A stretch of DNA of 64,000 nucleotides, from assembly GCA_009761415.1 (NCBI GenBank), contig QUOL01000003.1:1054001-1118000 (forward strand), written 5' to 3'. The position numbers and the translations under genes were made by a program. The notes under the pieces were generated by a model. The model made no database searches and was not told where the DNA came from. It worked only from the letters and a program-made list of their open reading frames with translations. The DNA is from Sarcomyxa edulis. Lineage: Eukaryota; Basidiomycota; Agaricomycetes; Agaricales; Mycenaceae. Positions within the stretch are counted from its first letter, which is position 1. Each line of letters begins with the position of its first letter. This document shows, piece after piece, positions 1 through 10,208 of the stretch.

Positions 1-590
1 CGTGGCACCAGATAGAAATGTGTGCGGGGCAAAGGCAGGGGAAACATAGAGTGAACGGACAAAGTGGGAAGGGTTACGGGCGCGTGTGAGAAGGGTAAGG
101 CCAAGCCCCCGTCTTGAAGATGGGATGGAAGGGTGCGTGGATGGAGGCTTAGACAGCATCAACGATGTTTCCAGCTCATTCTGTAAGACAAGGCATTGTT
201 AGTAATAATTTGTCTAGAGTTTACTGAGAAACAGACACCTTTCCCTCGGCATTAAACACTGCGCCTTTCCCGGCATTGAACAAAGGGCAATCTGGAAAGA
301 CAACAATGTCAGACAGAAGCTTCTGATGACATACAGGCCAAGGCACCTTCAAGTACAGTCACAGCTGCAACGACCGCATCCATAGCCTCACCACCTCCAC
401 GCAGGACTTGGTACCCTGCTTGGAGAGCGTTTCGCAAGGTGACTCTATACCGAGCTTGCTGTTCAGGAGTCGAGCCTTCCTTGGACATCGTGCCAGCCCC
501 ACCGTGAATGACTAAGACATAGTCATTGCCTTTACCACTAGTTTTAGGGGCCGAACCTGAGAGAAGGGGATGCTTTTCCGATGAAGACAT
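1..590 (-). CDS. Isoaspartyl peptidase/L-asparaginase (Ntn hydrolase), 5' part only
   Basis: N-terminal part of a plant-type asparaginase, the enzyme family that cleaves isoaspartyl peptides and asparagine after autoproteolysis. Three exons fit: 590..335, 291..239 and 180 running off the left edge. Exon 1 has the family opening 'VIHGGAG' and a 'GGEAMDAVVAAVTVLE' helix, exon 2 reads 'CPLFNAGKGAVFNAEGK', and exon 3 continues with 'ELETSLMLSKPP' and 'SSRRGLGLTLLTR'. Donors and acceptors are GTATGT/CCAG and GTGTCT/ACAG. The ATG at 590..588 was chosen because MSSSEKHPLL leads directly into the conserved domain. The catalytic threonine and the autocleavage site lie outside the window, so completeness cannot be judged. 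Family assignment is firm. The exact first splice junction, which gives an unusual Tyr before CPLFN, is less so. Confidence 0.88.
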
Positions 591-670
591 AGTAAGTGAT
601 ATCAATGCTGCGAGTTGGGTTCAAGGTATTCAGACTCTACAACCAGCTTCGGTTCAATGGAAAGAACCGG

Positions 671-695
671 TCGTATGTCGTATGTCGTATGTCGT
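671..695. repeat. 7-bp tandem repeat (TCGTATG, about 3.6 copies)
   Basis: Three and a half direct copies of TCGTATG lie in the short spacer between the asparaginase start and the transposon. It is a simple-sequence tract with no visible function. Confidence 0.8.
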
Positions 696-769
696 GGAAG
701 AGATTGCGTGTGTCAGACTCGAAGCATGGCGCCAAATCCCAGGACATTCTGATAAGAAAAGATTTGTGA

Positions 770-777
770 CTTTGTGT
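770..777. repeat. Left target-site duplication CTTTGTGT
   Basis: Eight bases CTTTGTGT immediately outside the left inverted repeat, repeated exactly at 6937..6944 immediately outside the right one. An 8-bp duplication is what P-element and hAT superfamily transposases produce. Confidence 0.9.
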
Positions 778-791
778 CAAGGGGGTACCGG
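778..791 (+). repeat. Left terminal inverted repeat
   Basis: CAAGGGGGTACCGG, 14 of 14 bases identical to the reverse complement of 6923..6936. It forms the outer edge of the transposon directly inside the CTTTGTGT duplication. Confidence 0.88.
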
Positions 792-804
792 GAATCGAAC
801 CCGA
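781..804 (-). other. tRNA T-arm-like end with a pol III B-box-like motif
   Basis: On the minus strand the left end reads as a tRNA 3' half: a T-stem of five pairs (UCGGG/CCCGG, one of them a G-U wobble) around the loop UUCGAUU, then UACCCCC like an acceptor strand. GGTTCGATTCC matches the B-box consensus. No matching 5' half, D-arm, A box or sensible anticodon stem is found in the following 150 bases, so this is not a tRNA gene. It may be chance, a tRNA relic captured at the element's end, or a structure recognised by the transposase. Confidence 0.5.
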
Positions 805-1035
805 CACCAGGGCTTGGTTAGTTAGTCCGGCCGTCAAGTCTGAAAAAAAAACTTTGACCCCTCATATTTTTGTCTTGTTTTGAGCTCAGAATAGACTCTT
901 GTGACCGAAAGAAGATACATTTAGACCAAATATGTGGAATAACAACTAATAGAGCGAAGCTCGAGGGCAAACTCGAACGTCAATTTTCTTTACAGTATTA
1001 AAGAAGCCTGCCTTCTCGGAGGAGCTGTCTTCACA

Positions 1036-4000
1036 ATGGAGGTCAGTCATATGGAGACATCAAGATATATCTGAGCTATGCTAATGTCGACAAAATTCAA
1101 TCTATGATAGCCTGATCCCGAAGTCGTTCCACCGGGCTACGCAAAATGCCCGGAATGTGGTATGCATGTTAACCTGGGACCGGTAGGCATCAGTAATCTC
1201 GAGAAGCGCCACTTGGGCAGCAAAGCATGCAGGAAAGCAAAAGACAAACGAGATAACACTCCCAAGAAAAACATGTCGATCTTCAGCTTCATGAAAAAAA
1301 TTCCCCGACTTGTACCAACCACCGTCTCCGCACCCTCACTCGTCCATGCAACATCACAGTCTACTCCGGTAGCACGTCAATCTGATGAGACACGCACTGA
1401 GCCCATCACAGCTACAGTTCTCCTTGAAGTTCATGACACTGGTGCATGTCCTGTCGCGACGCGACTTCTTCAAGAGCTTCGCATGGCTATCGATCAGCTT
1501 CCTGATGGGGTACCTGAAGGACACGATGGAGACGAACTTGCCGTGTTTTCGGGTGATCCAGAGACGTACGCCAATGCAGAGGCAGGTTCCGATGAAATAT
1601 GGGAGCAGACTTTGCATCCTCTGCTGACGAACGCGCTTGGATGGAGAAAGACCACAGAAGAAGCGGAGAAGCTTATCCGTCGTGGAGAGAAGGGATTAGA
1701 GGGACTTTGGAAGTTCTTGAATTACTTTGTGGGTACACGAGGTCTGCAGGGTGGACTTCTTGAGGGAAAGCTTCGAGTGTTGATTGACGCAATCAATTCT
1801 ATGTGAGGAATCTTTCGTGAATTTCCGAGTCAAAGCATTAGAATAAGACTTACCGTGTCTCTAGAATAACAAAGACAGCGGCACATCCACCTCAACCAAT
1901 ACAGCCGGCAAGTCTGTCTCCGACCCTTCCCTCCATCACCGGGGCCGATATTCTAGAAGTAAATCAAGTTAGCCTACTCGTAGAAGACATGCCAATCGAC
2001 GTTGACGCGGTACCTGACATCGAGATTTTACTGCCGCTCCAACTGCCTGCATTAAGAACACCGTCGTGCGCAGGCTTCACAATGACATTCCCCCCTGGTA
2101 AAACTCCACACTCGTCCTACCCATTTGCGTTGCACGATGAACTAGCTTTACCCTGGGACTATACGGTCAGTAATGGGGTGCTCACTCTACGTGCTCGCAC
2201 CTGTACAGGGAAACCGACAAGCAAGTCCAGAAATTGCGGCCCATGTCTGATGCTCAACCTCAACAAATCCCTGCAGGGTATAATTCATCGGATTCACAAT
2301 GGTGTTCAAGAGAATGCGAAATTTGCTTACCAGGCCCACGGAGGAATGGTGGTGATAGCGCGGCGGAAGACACGCCAAAAAGACGTCGTGCGATTACATG
2401 ACTTGAATACTGGGAGAACACTTCTCGGAAAGGCGACTGCACTAGAGGATCACAAGAGGCTCTTGGTTGCACTTGCTAGCGGAAAATTTGCGAGTGTGCA
2501 TCGCCTTCTCCGTGCAAATTTGGCTCAACATAAGGGGATTTTGACCATCCTGGAACTCCATGATGCGGCAGTGCGAGGGTTTTACAGTCCAAAAGGATAT
2601 ACTGAAGAAGATGAACTACGGGGCATACTGCTATGGAGATTAGGAGGGAATCGACTCGCCGAGATTGGGCACCGTGCATTAGGCCTTCCTGGAATGACCA
2701 CCCTCCGAAATCGATCGAGAGTTCCTCATCTCATACCCTCGCATACTACTCCAACCTCCAGTGAAATCCAGACCAACGTCGACTCGTGTTTTGATAGTTT
2801 GAAAGAGGTTCTGAGCACCGCAAAGGTTGTTCATCAGGTTCTCATGTTTGATGAGATCGCTACAGAGAAGCGCCTCAGATGGGATGACAAGACCAATAAT
2901 TTCTTGGGTGTTTGTAGGGAGCACGGAAAGGCGACGAGTCTCGAGTTCCAGGGTGAGGACGACTTGGAAGAGGTCTTCCGTAGCTTAGAAAAGGACGAAG
3001 TCCACTACTCTAGTGAGGTAAGTCTTCTATCGTTGTTTCCCACGTGTATTATCTCAAATCCCTCTCAGGCAACGGTTGGCGCTCTCGGGCTACTTAGTCA
3101 AGACACTCGAATATACAGCGCTCGGCCTATTCTCATTTCTGGAACCTGCAAACGCGAAAATGGCAGGGAACATGCTAAGCTCATTAGAACGACCATCAGT
3201 GCTGTTGATAGCAAAAAAACCAGCACAAACCTCAGGATAATCTCTATCGCTTCAGACGGCGAATCAAAACGCGGTGCATCTTTTGTTATTCTGACGTTCA
3301 AGCATGAACTGAAGCCGGAGTCTCCCATTCATTCCCTCCTGAGTGCTCTCCGGTTCATGAATCTATGGGTCGGAGACGATGACCTGACACCCGACAAGGA
3401 TTTCAAGCACGTTATAAAGCGCCTTCGTAACCTATTGCTCCGTGTCAGTGGTATCAACATTATGGGATTCATTATCACTCCTGCAATAATCCGTTCACAC
3501 CTTCGAGATGCTGGCCATTCCGCAGAACATCTCAATGCTATTTTTAACCCCGCCGACAAACAGGACGTCAAACTAGCCTTCGATATATTGCGGGATATCT
3601 GGTCATTGCCACCTGCTGCAGCAGACGCCAAACCCGGATTTTCAGCAGCACGGAAAGCGCTTCGAGTTATGGGCAAGCTCCTCCACCATATTGTGTTTCC
3701 CTACCTGTGCATCGACCTTTCACTCTCCGAACAACTTGCTCATCTCAGCGCCGCAGCCCATCTTTCTCTCGCTCTCTATAGTGAAGGACGCAAATCATTC
3801 ATACCCACCCTTCTGTACATCGACATCATGATAATGATCAAGAATGTCTTTTTCTGTGTTGCGAAAGGGAAAATTGATGATCCAGACGGCTCATTTTGGA
3901 TTATTCTTCTTGGAACAGACCGTCTCGAAGAACTATTCGGCATTCTTCGCACTATGGTGGGAAATGACTCAAATTTAGATTCTCTTCAGCTTTCGCATCG

Positions 4001-6719
4001 TCTCACCGGAACTACAGAAGTGTCGAATATTCTTGCAAAGCACCCCGAGTGGGATCGTGGTCCTCGTCGCCTCAGACTTCCTCCCATGACACGAGACGCG
4101 TCCGAAATCTCAGCCAAATCGGATCACATTAAGCCTGCATCTTGGCGCGGGAATGTGAAACTTCGCGATGCTGTCCTTATCACGGCTTGGAAACAAGGAC
4201 GGTATCTAGTCGAAACAGACCCAGACTGCACCTTTGCATTCGACATCCTTCACCAACTCGAGGCACATCCTGGAGCGGATATCCTCTCACCCTTTGGGGT
4301 TCTTTTGGTCCACATCACGCTTGATCCTGACGACACGGAGACCGGTCCCGACAGTACCCCGATGCACGACGCGGTACCTCCATCCGACTCAAATCCATGT
4401 TCTCTAGAACTTGAAGATGCTACTGGAGGCTACACTCGGGACGATTCTGTCCATTCTTTCAGCCATCACATCGAAATCAGTGGTAAAAAAATTAACAAAA
4501 CTCGAGCTTTAGCCCTTCGATCAAAATACAAAACATCGCCCAGCTCCACGGATCGTCTCCGCCGCGTTGAACAACAACAGCGCTATACATCTTCCAGCTT
4601 TCAAGAATCAGATACAATCCTCGAGAACAGTTCAGCGTTCGGTGCGCCATGCATATTCTTATCCGAGCCAATCGCAACTCTCGTTTCTTGTAATAAACAG
4701 TTCTTTCTCGCTCTTGCTGAAGTGAACAACATCACCATCGACACAGTCCCCGTAGAGTGTATTGGGCTCGACATGCTTTGGGAAGATACCGTCAAGGTTT
4801 CATATCAAGTCTTGTGCCTTGTTCCCGCCAATACTCTGGATGACCCCAGCCTCAAACACGATTGGCGATCTCGTGGTATGCTTGATGGTATTGGCTCTAC
4901 AGTATCGGGGCGTATGGTCCAGCCCGTAAATCCAGCGATCTCTACCGCTGTACCTCACAAGCCGTTCTATCTCTTCGAGAGTAGCGTCATTATGGCTCTT
5001 GCGTCAAGTCTTGTTGACCGAATTTTCCTTCGCGACTTCAAGAACATACCAACGGTCAAACAGACGGTTTATTTTCCTTATCGTGAAGCTTCCGGTATGT
5101 ACAGTCAACAGTAACAGTTTATATTTGCTGACATACGTTCAGGGAAAGCATGCTTTGTATCCGAGACATCTGAGAATACACGCGCGCAAGACGGGGAAGG
5201 TACTCACATATGTCCAAGCTGCGGTAGGACTCTTGATAGTAATGGACAACACGCGATCTCCCATGTGGGAGGTCATACTCTCAACGATCCTAACGTGGAT
5301 CGGTCCTCCGAGCCATGCGGTCTATGTCTTAGCCCAGCTCCAATCTGCAGGATATTTCTTCGAAAAGGTAAAGGTTCTGGGTCTGGTCTTCAGGTCAACC
5401 GCGCAGCTTCATCAGGGTGTCCCAATTTAGTCAATTTCTCGTACGCTAAAGCCTCCAAATCGACACGAACGTCGCCGTGCTCCAATGTCCCACTTCCTTG
5501 CCCTCTGTGTCCGAAAGATGCTCCCGCTGTCTGGCGCTACAACCTGAAGTATCACTTCATGAAAACACATCCTCACGCACCTCTCCCAAAGTACCAACAG
5601 CTATGGACCCTATCCGAATTCGAAATCTCCGAGATGTTGAAGATCTGGAACGATCGTGGTAAGACTACAAAAAAGCGAAAACAAAAGAACCTGCCTGCCC
5701 TTCTGATTTCTGAAGCGCATAGCTCTCGGTTAGCATCCTGGTATGTCTTACTGCAGCTTGGGTTTCGTGTATTCCGACTAACCTGCCTCATGATCCCAGT
5801 CCCGGTTCTGCTAACAATGACGACGAGCTTGAGAACGACAACGACGACGGCGATGGGGACAGTGATGATGGCGATGGAGATGGCGAAGAAGGCAGTGATG
5901 AAGGCGATGGAGATGACGATGAAGGCAGTGATGAAGACGACGACGAAAACAGGAGTAAGGATGAGAGTGAAGGCATCGGATTGGGCGAGGATCATGGTCA
6001 ATCTCTTCCTCAAGTTTGCAACAACGACAAAGAGCTTGAACGAACCGACTGGCAGCTACCCACCTCTGAAGACAGTTCTAGCACGCCGCCACTCACGACT
6101 TCGCTTTTGCGCTTCGCCAGCCATACTGGTACTCTCGAACAAGTCTCGCTCGAGAACACTACACAAATCAGGACACTTTCACCTAGTGCCTCTCCCGGAC
6201 CTTCCAAGTTGGCAGCAGCCGATGCCTCACCAACGTTGAACTCTCAGGTACTTACTCGATATCTCTCGCATCTCATTTTACCGTGACTGATCAAATTGCC
6301 TCTCGAAGATTGACCCCTCGATTCATATCCCCGTGACCCCGCAGGAGACTCGCCGCGATATCGAGAGTCCGCCGCTGCTGAGCCATGCTGAACATGACCA
6401 AGAAACGCTCAGCCGTCCACGTCGCAAACGAAAGTGTATCGATATCGGTGATCTCCACCAATGCCTGTGTGGGTTGGTCATCCGAGATGAAGAATATGTC
6501 CGGTCACCAGATGATATTGTACAATGCGCTCGTGCTGGATGTGAGACGGAATTGGTATGTCATCATTCTCTCTATCGACCGATTGATGTTGACGGCGCAA
6601 TGTTCAAGTATCATCTAGCATGCCTTACGAACAGTGATGAAGTCACTGATGGTTGGATCTGCACAGCTTGCAGGTCATACTCAGAGCCTTCGCGAGGTGG
6701 AAAACGAGCCCGTCGATAG
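1036..6719 (+). CDS. P-element/THAP9-like transposase with zinc fingers and PHD finger
   Basis: Predicted 1759 aa from eight exons: 1036-1041, 1111-1802, 1865-3017, 3069-5094, 5143-5740, 5800-6247, 6309-6554 and 6609-6719. Residues 15-42 form a C-x2-C-x17-H-x5-C finger. RNase H-fold candidates are 'MFDEI' (Asp562), 'ASDGE' (Asp680) and 'DFKHVIKRLRN' (Asp728, His731), in the order and style of the P-element motifs DEM, SDG and D-x2-H-x2-K-x2-RN. A later conserved-looking block holds 'LLGTDRLEELFGILR'. After about residue 1300 come Cys/His clusters (from C1316 and around 1412-1437), an Asp/Glu-rich tract (about 1493-1545) and a PHD-like finger (about 1693-1748). Exon 1 is only six bases, so the start is the weakest point. 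No internal stop or frameshift was found. Related proteins are common in Agaricomycetes, usually as hypothetical proteins. The transposase assignment rests on motifs plus the flanking repeats. Confidence 0.78.
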
Positions 6720-6815
6720 TCTAGAAAGCTCATGTAGCATTGTCGATCAACCTACAGTACAACGACGATACTGATTCGAGAATTGGTGCACCCTCTGGTA
6801 TGATCCCGCTTCCGC

Positions 6816-6836
6816 ATATGGTAACTATTACCATAT
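6816..6836. other. Subterminal palindrome (9-bp arms, 3-base loop)
   Basis: ATATGGTAA, CTA, TTACCATAT: a perfect 9-bp inverted repeat 97 bases downstream of the transposase stop and about 90 bases inside the right terminus. P elements carry internal inverted repeats near their ends, so this may be a transposase or host-factor site. A role in transcript 3'-end formation is also possible. No clear second copy is seen near the left end. Confidence 0.55.
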
Positions 6837-6922
6837 ATGGAAGACCCTTGATTACGTCAGTCAGTCAGTTGCTCTCGCAAGGCTGCAAAAAATAAATCGA
6901 CCCCAGGTAAAATATTATGTTG

Positions 6923-6936
6923 CCGGTACCCCCTTG
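6923..6936 (-). repeat. Right terminal inverted repeat
   Basis: CCGGTACCCCCTTG, the exact reverse complement of the left terminus 778..791, directly followed by the second CTTTGTGT. Confidence 0.88.
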
Positions 6937-6944
6937 CTTTGTGT
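6937..6944. repeat. Right target-site duplication CTTTGTGT
   Basis: Identical to 770..777. Removing one copy together with 778..6936 restores a plain intergenic spacer between the asparaginase and aspartic protease genes, so the insertion did not break a coding gene. Confidence 0.9.
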
Positions 6945-7292
6945 CTAAAGATGAAATTCGTAGTGCGATTGGCGGTCACGTACGTCACATCACACGGAGG
7001 AACGCGTACTATAAGCGTGACAAACGTGCAAGCACTGCAGTCGTGCTTTCAAGTTTCAAAGAACGTTCACAAGGAATGTATGTCGAGGAAACGCAAGGAC
7101 AATTTTAGTGACAGAAGATCAAGTGAGTGGTGTAGTGCAAAATGTATATCGTGAGCTTTTCCGAGATTTTCAAGACTACTTAGTTAGTGGAAATTGTAGA
7201 TTCACGATCCTCCTACTTGATAAAATTCAACAAGCTACCAAGATGTCTCCCAGTGATCATCAGGGAGATAGCGTAATCATACTTGTGGCTAT

Positions 7293-8894
7293 TCAAGCAG
7301 GAAAAGCAAACCCTACGCGCTTATTTCCATAATCGAATAACGCATACACGTTCTGGAGGAAAACATCACCAACTATCCAGAAATCTGTACCGATGTCTTC
7401 GCCTGTGATTCCTCCTACACATTCAGAGCCTCCCACTGAGAGGGCACCGAGGTTGAAAGTTTCGAACGAAATGGGAAATGCCTTTCCGCCATAAGTGAAG
7501 CTGATGGATGGGAATGACTTGGTCGCGCATGGAACTGATGGATAGTGCATTCGGTATCCGTCACCGAGAGCAAGAACGATGATCGACTCACAGGTGTAGA
7601 AACCAGAGCCGATGGTATTGATGGCTTCTTTGGATCCAGGAATCGATTTATAGAAGGTCTTGACTTGGGCCGGAGTGCCAACAACTGTTGGTGTTATAAT
7701 GAGAAAGCGAACGATGGACACAAGGGGAAAAAAGATCCTCACTGAGAGTGGTTCCAGTGTCGATAATCGAGTCAACGTTGCTAAACAATTTCTTGCCTGC
7801 CACAGATATGGCTTCCGTGGTCACTTGCCAGTACCCTTCGGTCGTGATAGGCGTATAGGCGATTGCACCAGTGTACAAATTTTTGTTGCTTGTGCCCAGT
7901 GTCAGCTCAGAATACCCGGATGTTAGTCTGAACCCGAATACAGATTCGTCAGTTTGCCCTTCCGCGACGAAAGTCTGGAATACGGGGGGCTGGTTGAAGT
8001 TAGATATCTGTTGAAAGCCCATTCCTGATATCATTCCGTCAGATTCTGGAGAGGATCATCAATGGAATCAGCAGCCCACCCAAAAGTCCATCCGCAGGGA
8101 ACTGAGACTTTGCAAATCCGCTGGAATATTGCTTAGCAGCACCGACCGCCTGCTTAGTCGCCTGCGAACAACCAAGGCTTAGTCTCTAGGTTTCTGCGAC
8201 GGGCTGATACTTACATTGAGCCCTGCAATACGAACGGTGTCACTGAATTGTTCACCGCTCACGGTAGAGCCATCCCCATACGCGAGACTGAACGTTCTTT
8301 TGAGATCGATTGAAGTAGAGCTGGTTGACGGGTTATATATCGCGTGTCCAGAGCAACTGGACTTGCAGTTCGGACCAGGCAAGAAGAGGTCGCTGCTGCC
8401 GGTGTCAAAATCAACTAAGGATTGAAGTTAGTTGTGGAATCATTTTTTTTTCGCGAGAAAGGGCTGTCGACATGCCAGTATATTGCTTGGGAGGAGTTCC
8501 TACTGAGATGGTCCCATACCACAGATTTTCTTGGACATCCACAAGGGACAACTTGCCGTTCGCGCGCTTCGCCAAAGTCGAATTGGGATTGTATCCAGGG
8601 TGATGAGCTCCAGTGTTTCTTTCGAAAGCTTTGAATCCTTTCTGGAGTTTCCTAAAATATGAGAGGGAATATGAAGGTGGATTGGATATATGATATGTAT
8701 CCTGAACGCACTTACCCGACGGTGCGCGAGACTTGGTCGCGGAGTGATTGGACATTGACAGAACCATCAGAGTTCAGTAAAGTAGTGCGTCTTGTGAGGG
8801 GGATCACGTTCCTTCCTGCGGCAGGGATGGGGGCAGGCGATGCGCCGACTAGGAAGGGGAGAGCAGCTGCGAGTACAAAGAAAGTGGACCGCAT
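7293..8894 (-). CDS. Secreted pepsin-like aspartic protease (family A1)
   Basis: Six exons: 8894-8716, 8651-8476, 8414-8215, 8161-8080, 8024-7743 and 7684-7293. The start MRSTFFVLAAALPFLVGASPAP is a signal peptide, followed by a basic pro-region. Both catalytic motifs are present: 'DFDTGSSDLF' (exon 3) and 'IIDTGTTL' (end of exon 5, with the next residue split over the intron). The flap region contains 'YGDGS', and the end 'FLQNVYALFDYGNKRVGFA' is typical of the family. Two Cys pairs are visible ('CKSSC'; the Cys of 'FYTCES' with the Cys of 'SVPCATK'). Spliced length is close to 435 aa, normal for the family. The intron 8475..8415 must use a GC donor (GCATGT), because using the nearby GT gives a stop. 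A TATAAG lies about 42 bases before the ATG at 8941..8936. The likely role is extracellular protein degradation. Confidence 0.93.
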
Positions 8895-9598
8895 CTCGAA
8901 AGTAGGGCTACATATTTCACCTCTATCCACGACATCTTATAGATCTGATATGTAGGGGCTATAAGCAGAGGTTGACATCGACGTTTGGTGATCCACATGA
9001 CCAGATGTACAGTACGATAGGTGGCGTTGTCTAGCACGCGTGCAGGAGTCAATAAGAAATGTCTAGGGTAGCTCCCAACCGGTGAGCTCGAGGCGAGATC
9101 AAAGGATTTGGGACAGGATGGCCGTTCTATCTTGTATATATCAATGCTTCCACTAGGATATCTTTCTCGGGTCCGCGTGGCATCTTGCTCGAGTCTCTTC
9201 TTGATCTTTTCAAGATACAATGAGTCTTCGGAGCATGTGCATGGCGCCATACTAGTCAGAATTCTTGTCCAAGAGATCAGATTTAATAGCCGGTTTTTGC
9301 TCCATCACAGGAGTAGAAGACGATGGGGTGGATCCAAAAAGAAATAGACGATAGATTGAGTCATGCACACCGATAACATAGTATATCCTTTCGAGTTGCT
9401 ACTCGCATCAACCCGTCCGCTTTTGGGAGTCGGAAGGTTCAATGAATGGACGATGCCATTCCTCAGCGGTACGATACCAGGGATTCAATTCCCCCGATGG
9501 CTGAGGAGAACCAGGCGATAAGGGTAGAGTTCTAGATCATGGACCGTTTCAATTGCGGGAATGGATGTCAAGGAGCGAGAATACAAATGGAGGGAACC
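8895..9598. other. Intergenic spacer, protease promoter side
   Basis: No reading frame with codon structure or family motifs is seen on either strand. The part next to 8895 must hold the protease promoter; the rest is unannotated. Confidence 0.6.
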
Positions 9599-9944
9599 TC
9601 ACTGTGTTTGCTGTGATGCATTCCATGCGCAACTGTTACACTTCCAATAAGGGGCGGATCCTACATCGAAGAGTGGGATAGACGCTATAACAAAGGTACG
9701 CCGACCGTCTGCAGCATACACTGAAGCTATACGCCAAGATCGTTTAGAGCCACGGACTTGATCATCAGTAAGGACGCACCGTTATTGCAGTTAGGACACA
9801 CTCTTGGAGGATTATCAGGTTCTGATTTAGGCTTCAAACTGAATTCTACGCCGAGTAAGACTGATGCGCCCCAGTATGCGTTAGTCGAGTTATCGAGGAT
9901 GACAACCATCTCTGAACCACGCTGAAAAACTCACCAAATTTCAT
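9599..9944 (-). CDS. Small zinc-ribbon protein (72 aa)
   Basis: Three exons, 9944-9935, 9860-9780 and 9726-9599, join to a 72-aa protein. It begins MKF, has a short hydrophobic stretch, then 'PPRVCPNCNNASVYAADGR', an aliphatic segment 'FVIASIPLFDVG' and 'YWKCNSCAW' before the stop. The spaced CPxC and CxxC pairs form one zinc ribbon. The pattern of a CPxCxN pair, a beta-rich middle and a WxCxxCxW-like end recurs in small fungal zinc-ribbon proteins of unknown function. Splice sites are canonical (GTGAGT/CAG and GTGCGT/TAG), and only the spliced frame completes the second Cys pair, which is the main reason to believe the model. Function is unknown. It sits 264 bp upstream of, and divergent from, the Qri7 gene. 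Confidence 0.7.
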
Positions 9945-10208
9945 GTACGATTTCGAGGAGAGACTCGCAGACGACTGGGAAAAGGAAGCAAGGCAGTACT
10001 ATTAGCCTTGGCCGCTTTATATACCACGACTACAGTTCATCTGACACCCGAGTGTATCTTTGCTGCGAGACCGTTTGATGGCGAAGGGTCCCGAGTCCAT
10101 CGTGGCCGTTTTTATCAAAGTTTCTTCTGCCCGAGTCGCGTCTTCGTCGCGCCCCATTGCAGCCACTTCCATCCTTTCCACTGTTTTCCAAGATTTTGAT
10201 GACCATCG

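Larger units (their letters stand above)
778..6936. mobile_element. Complete P-element-like DNA transposon (6159 bp)
   Basis: Seen directly: CAAGGGGGTACCGG at 778..791 is the exact reverse complement of 6923..6936, and both ends are flanked by the same 8-mer CTTTGTGT. Beyond the 14 perfect bases the ends still share about half of the next 23 positions, including an ACCnGGG block. The ends enclose one gene (1036..6719) that reads open through eight exons. An AATAAA at 6891..6896 could serve as its polyadenylation signal. P and hAT elements both give 8-bp duplications. The transposase motifs favour the P/THAP9 type, while the CAAGG terminus also fits the loose hAT consensus. Perfect repeats, perfect duplication and an unbroken frame suggest a recent insertion that could still be mobile, which is inference. 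Confidence 0.85.

Noticed and set aside
781..836. Minus-strand tRNA gene suggested by T-arm, B box and acceptor-like end
   Set aside because: No 5' acceptor strand, D-arm, A box or anticodon stem can be paired, and the sequence lies inside the transposon's left terminus.
5788..6013. Serine-rich or Ile/Val-rich minus-strand proteins
   Set aside because: They are antisense readings of the Asp/Glu/Gly codon repeat in the transposase gene.
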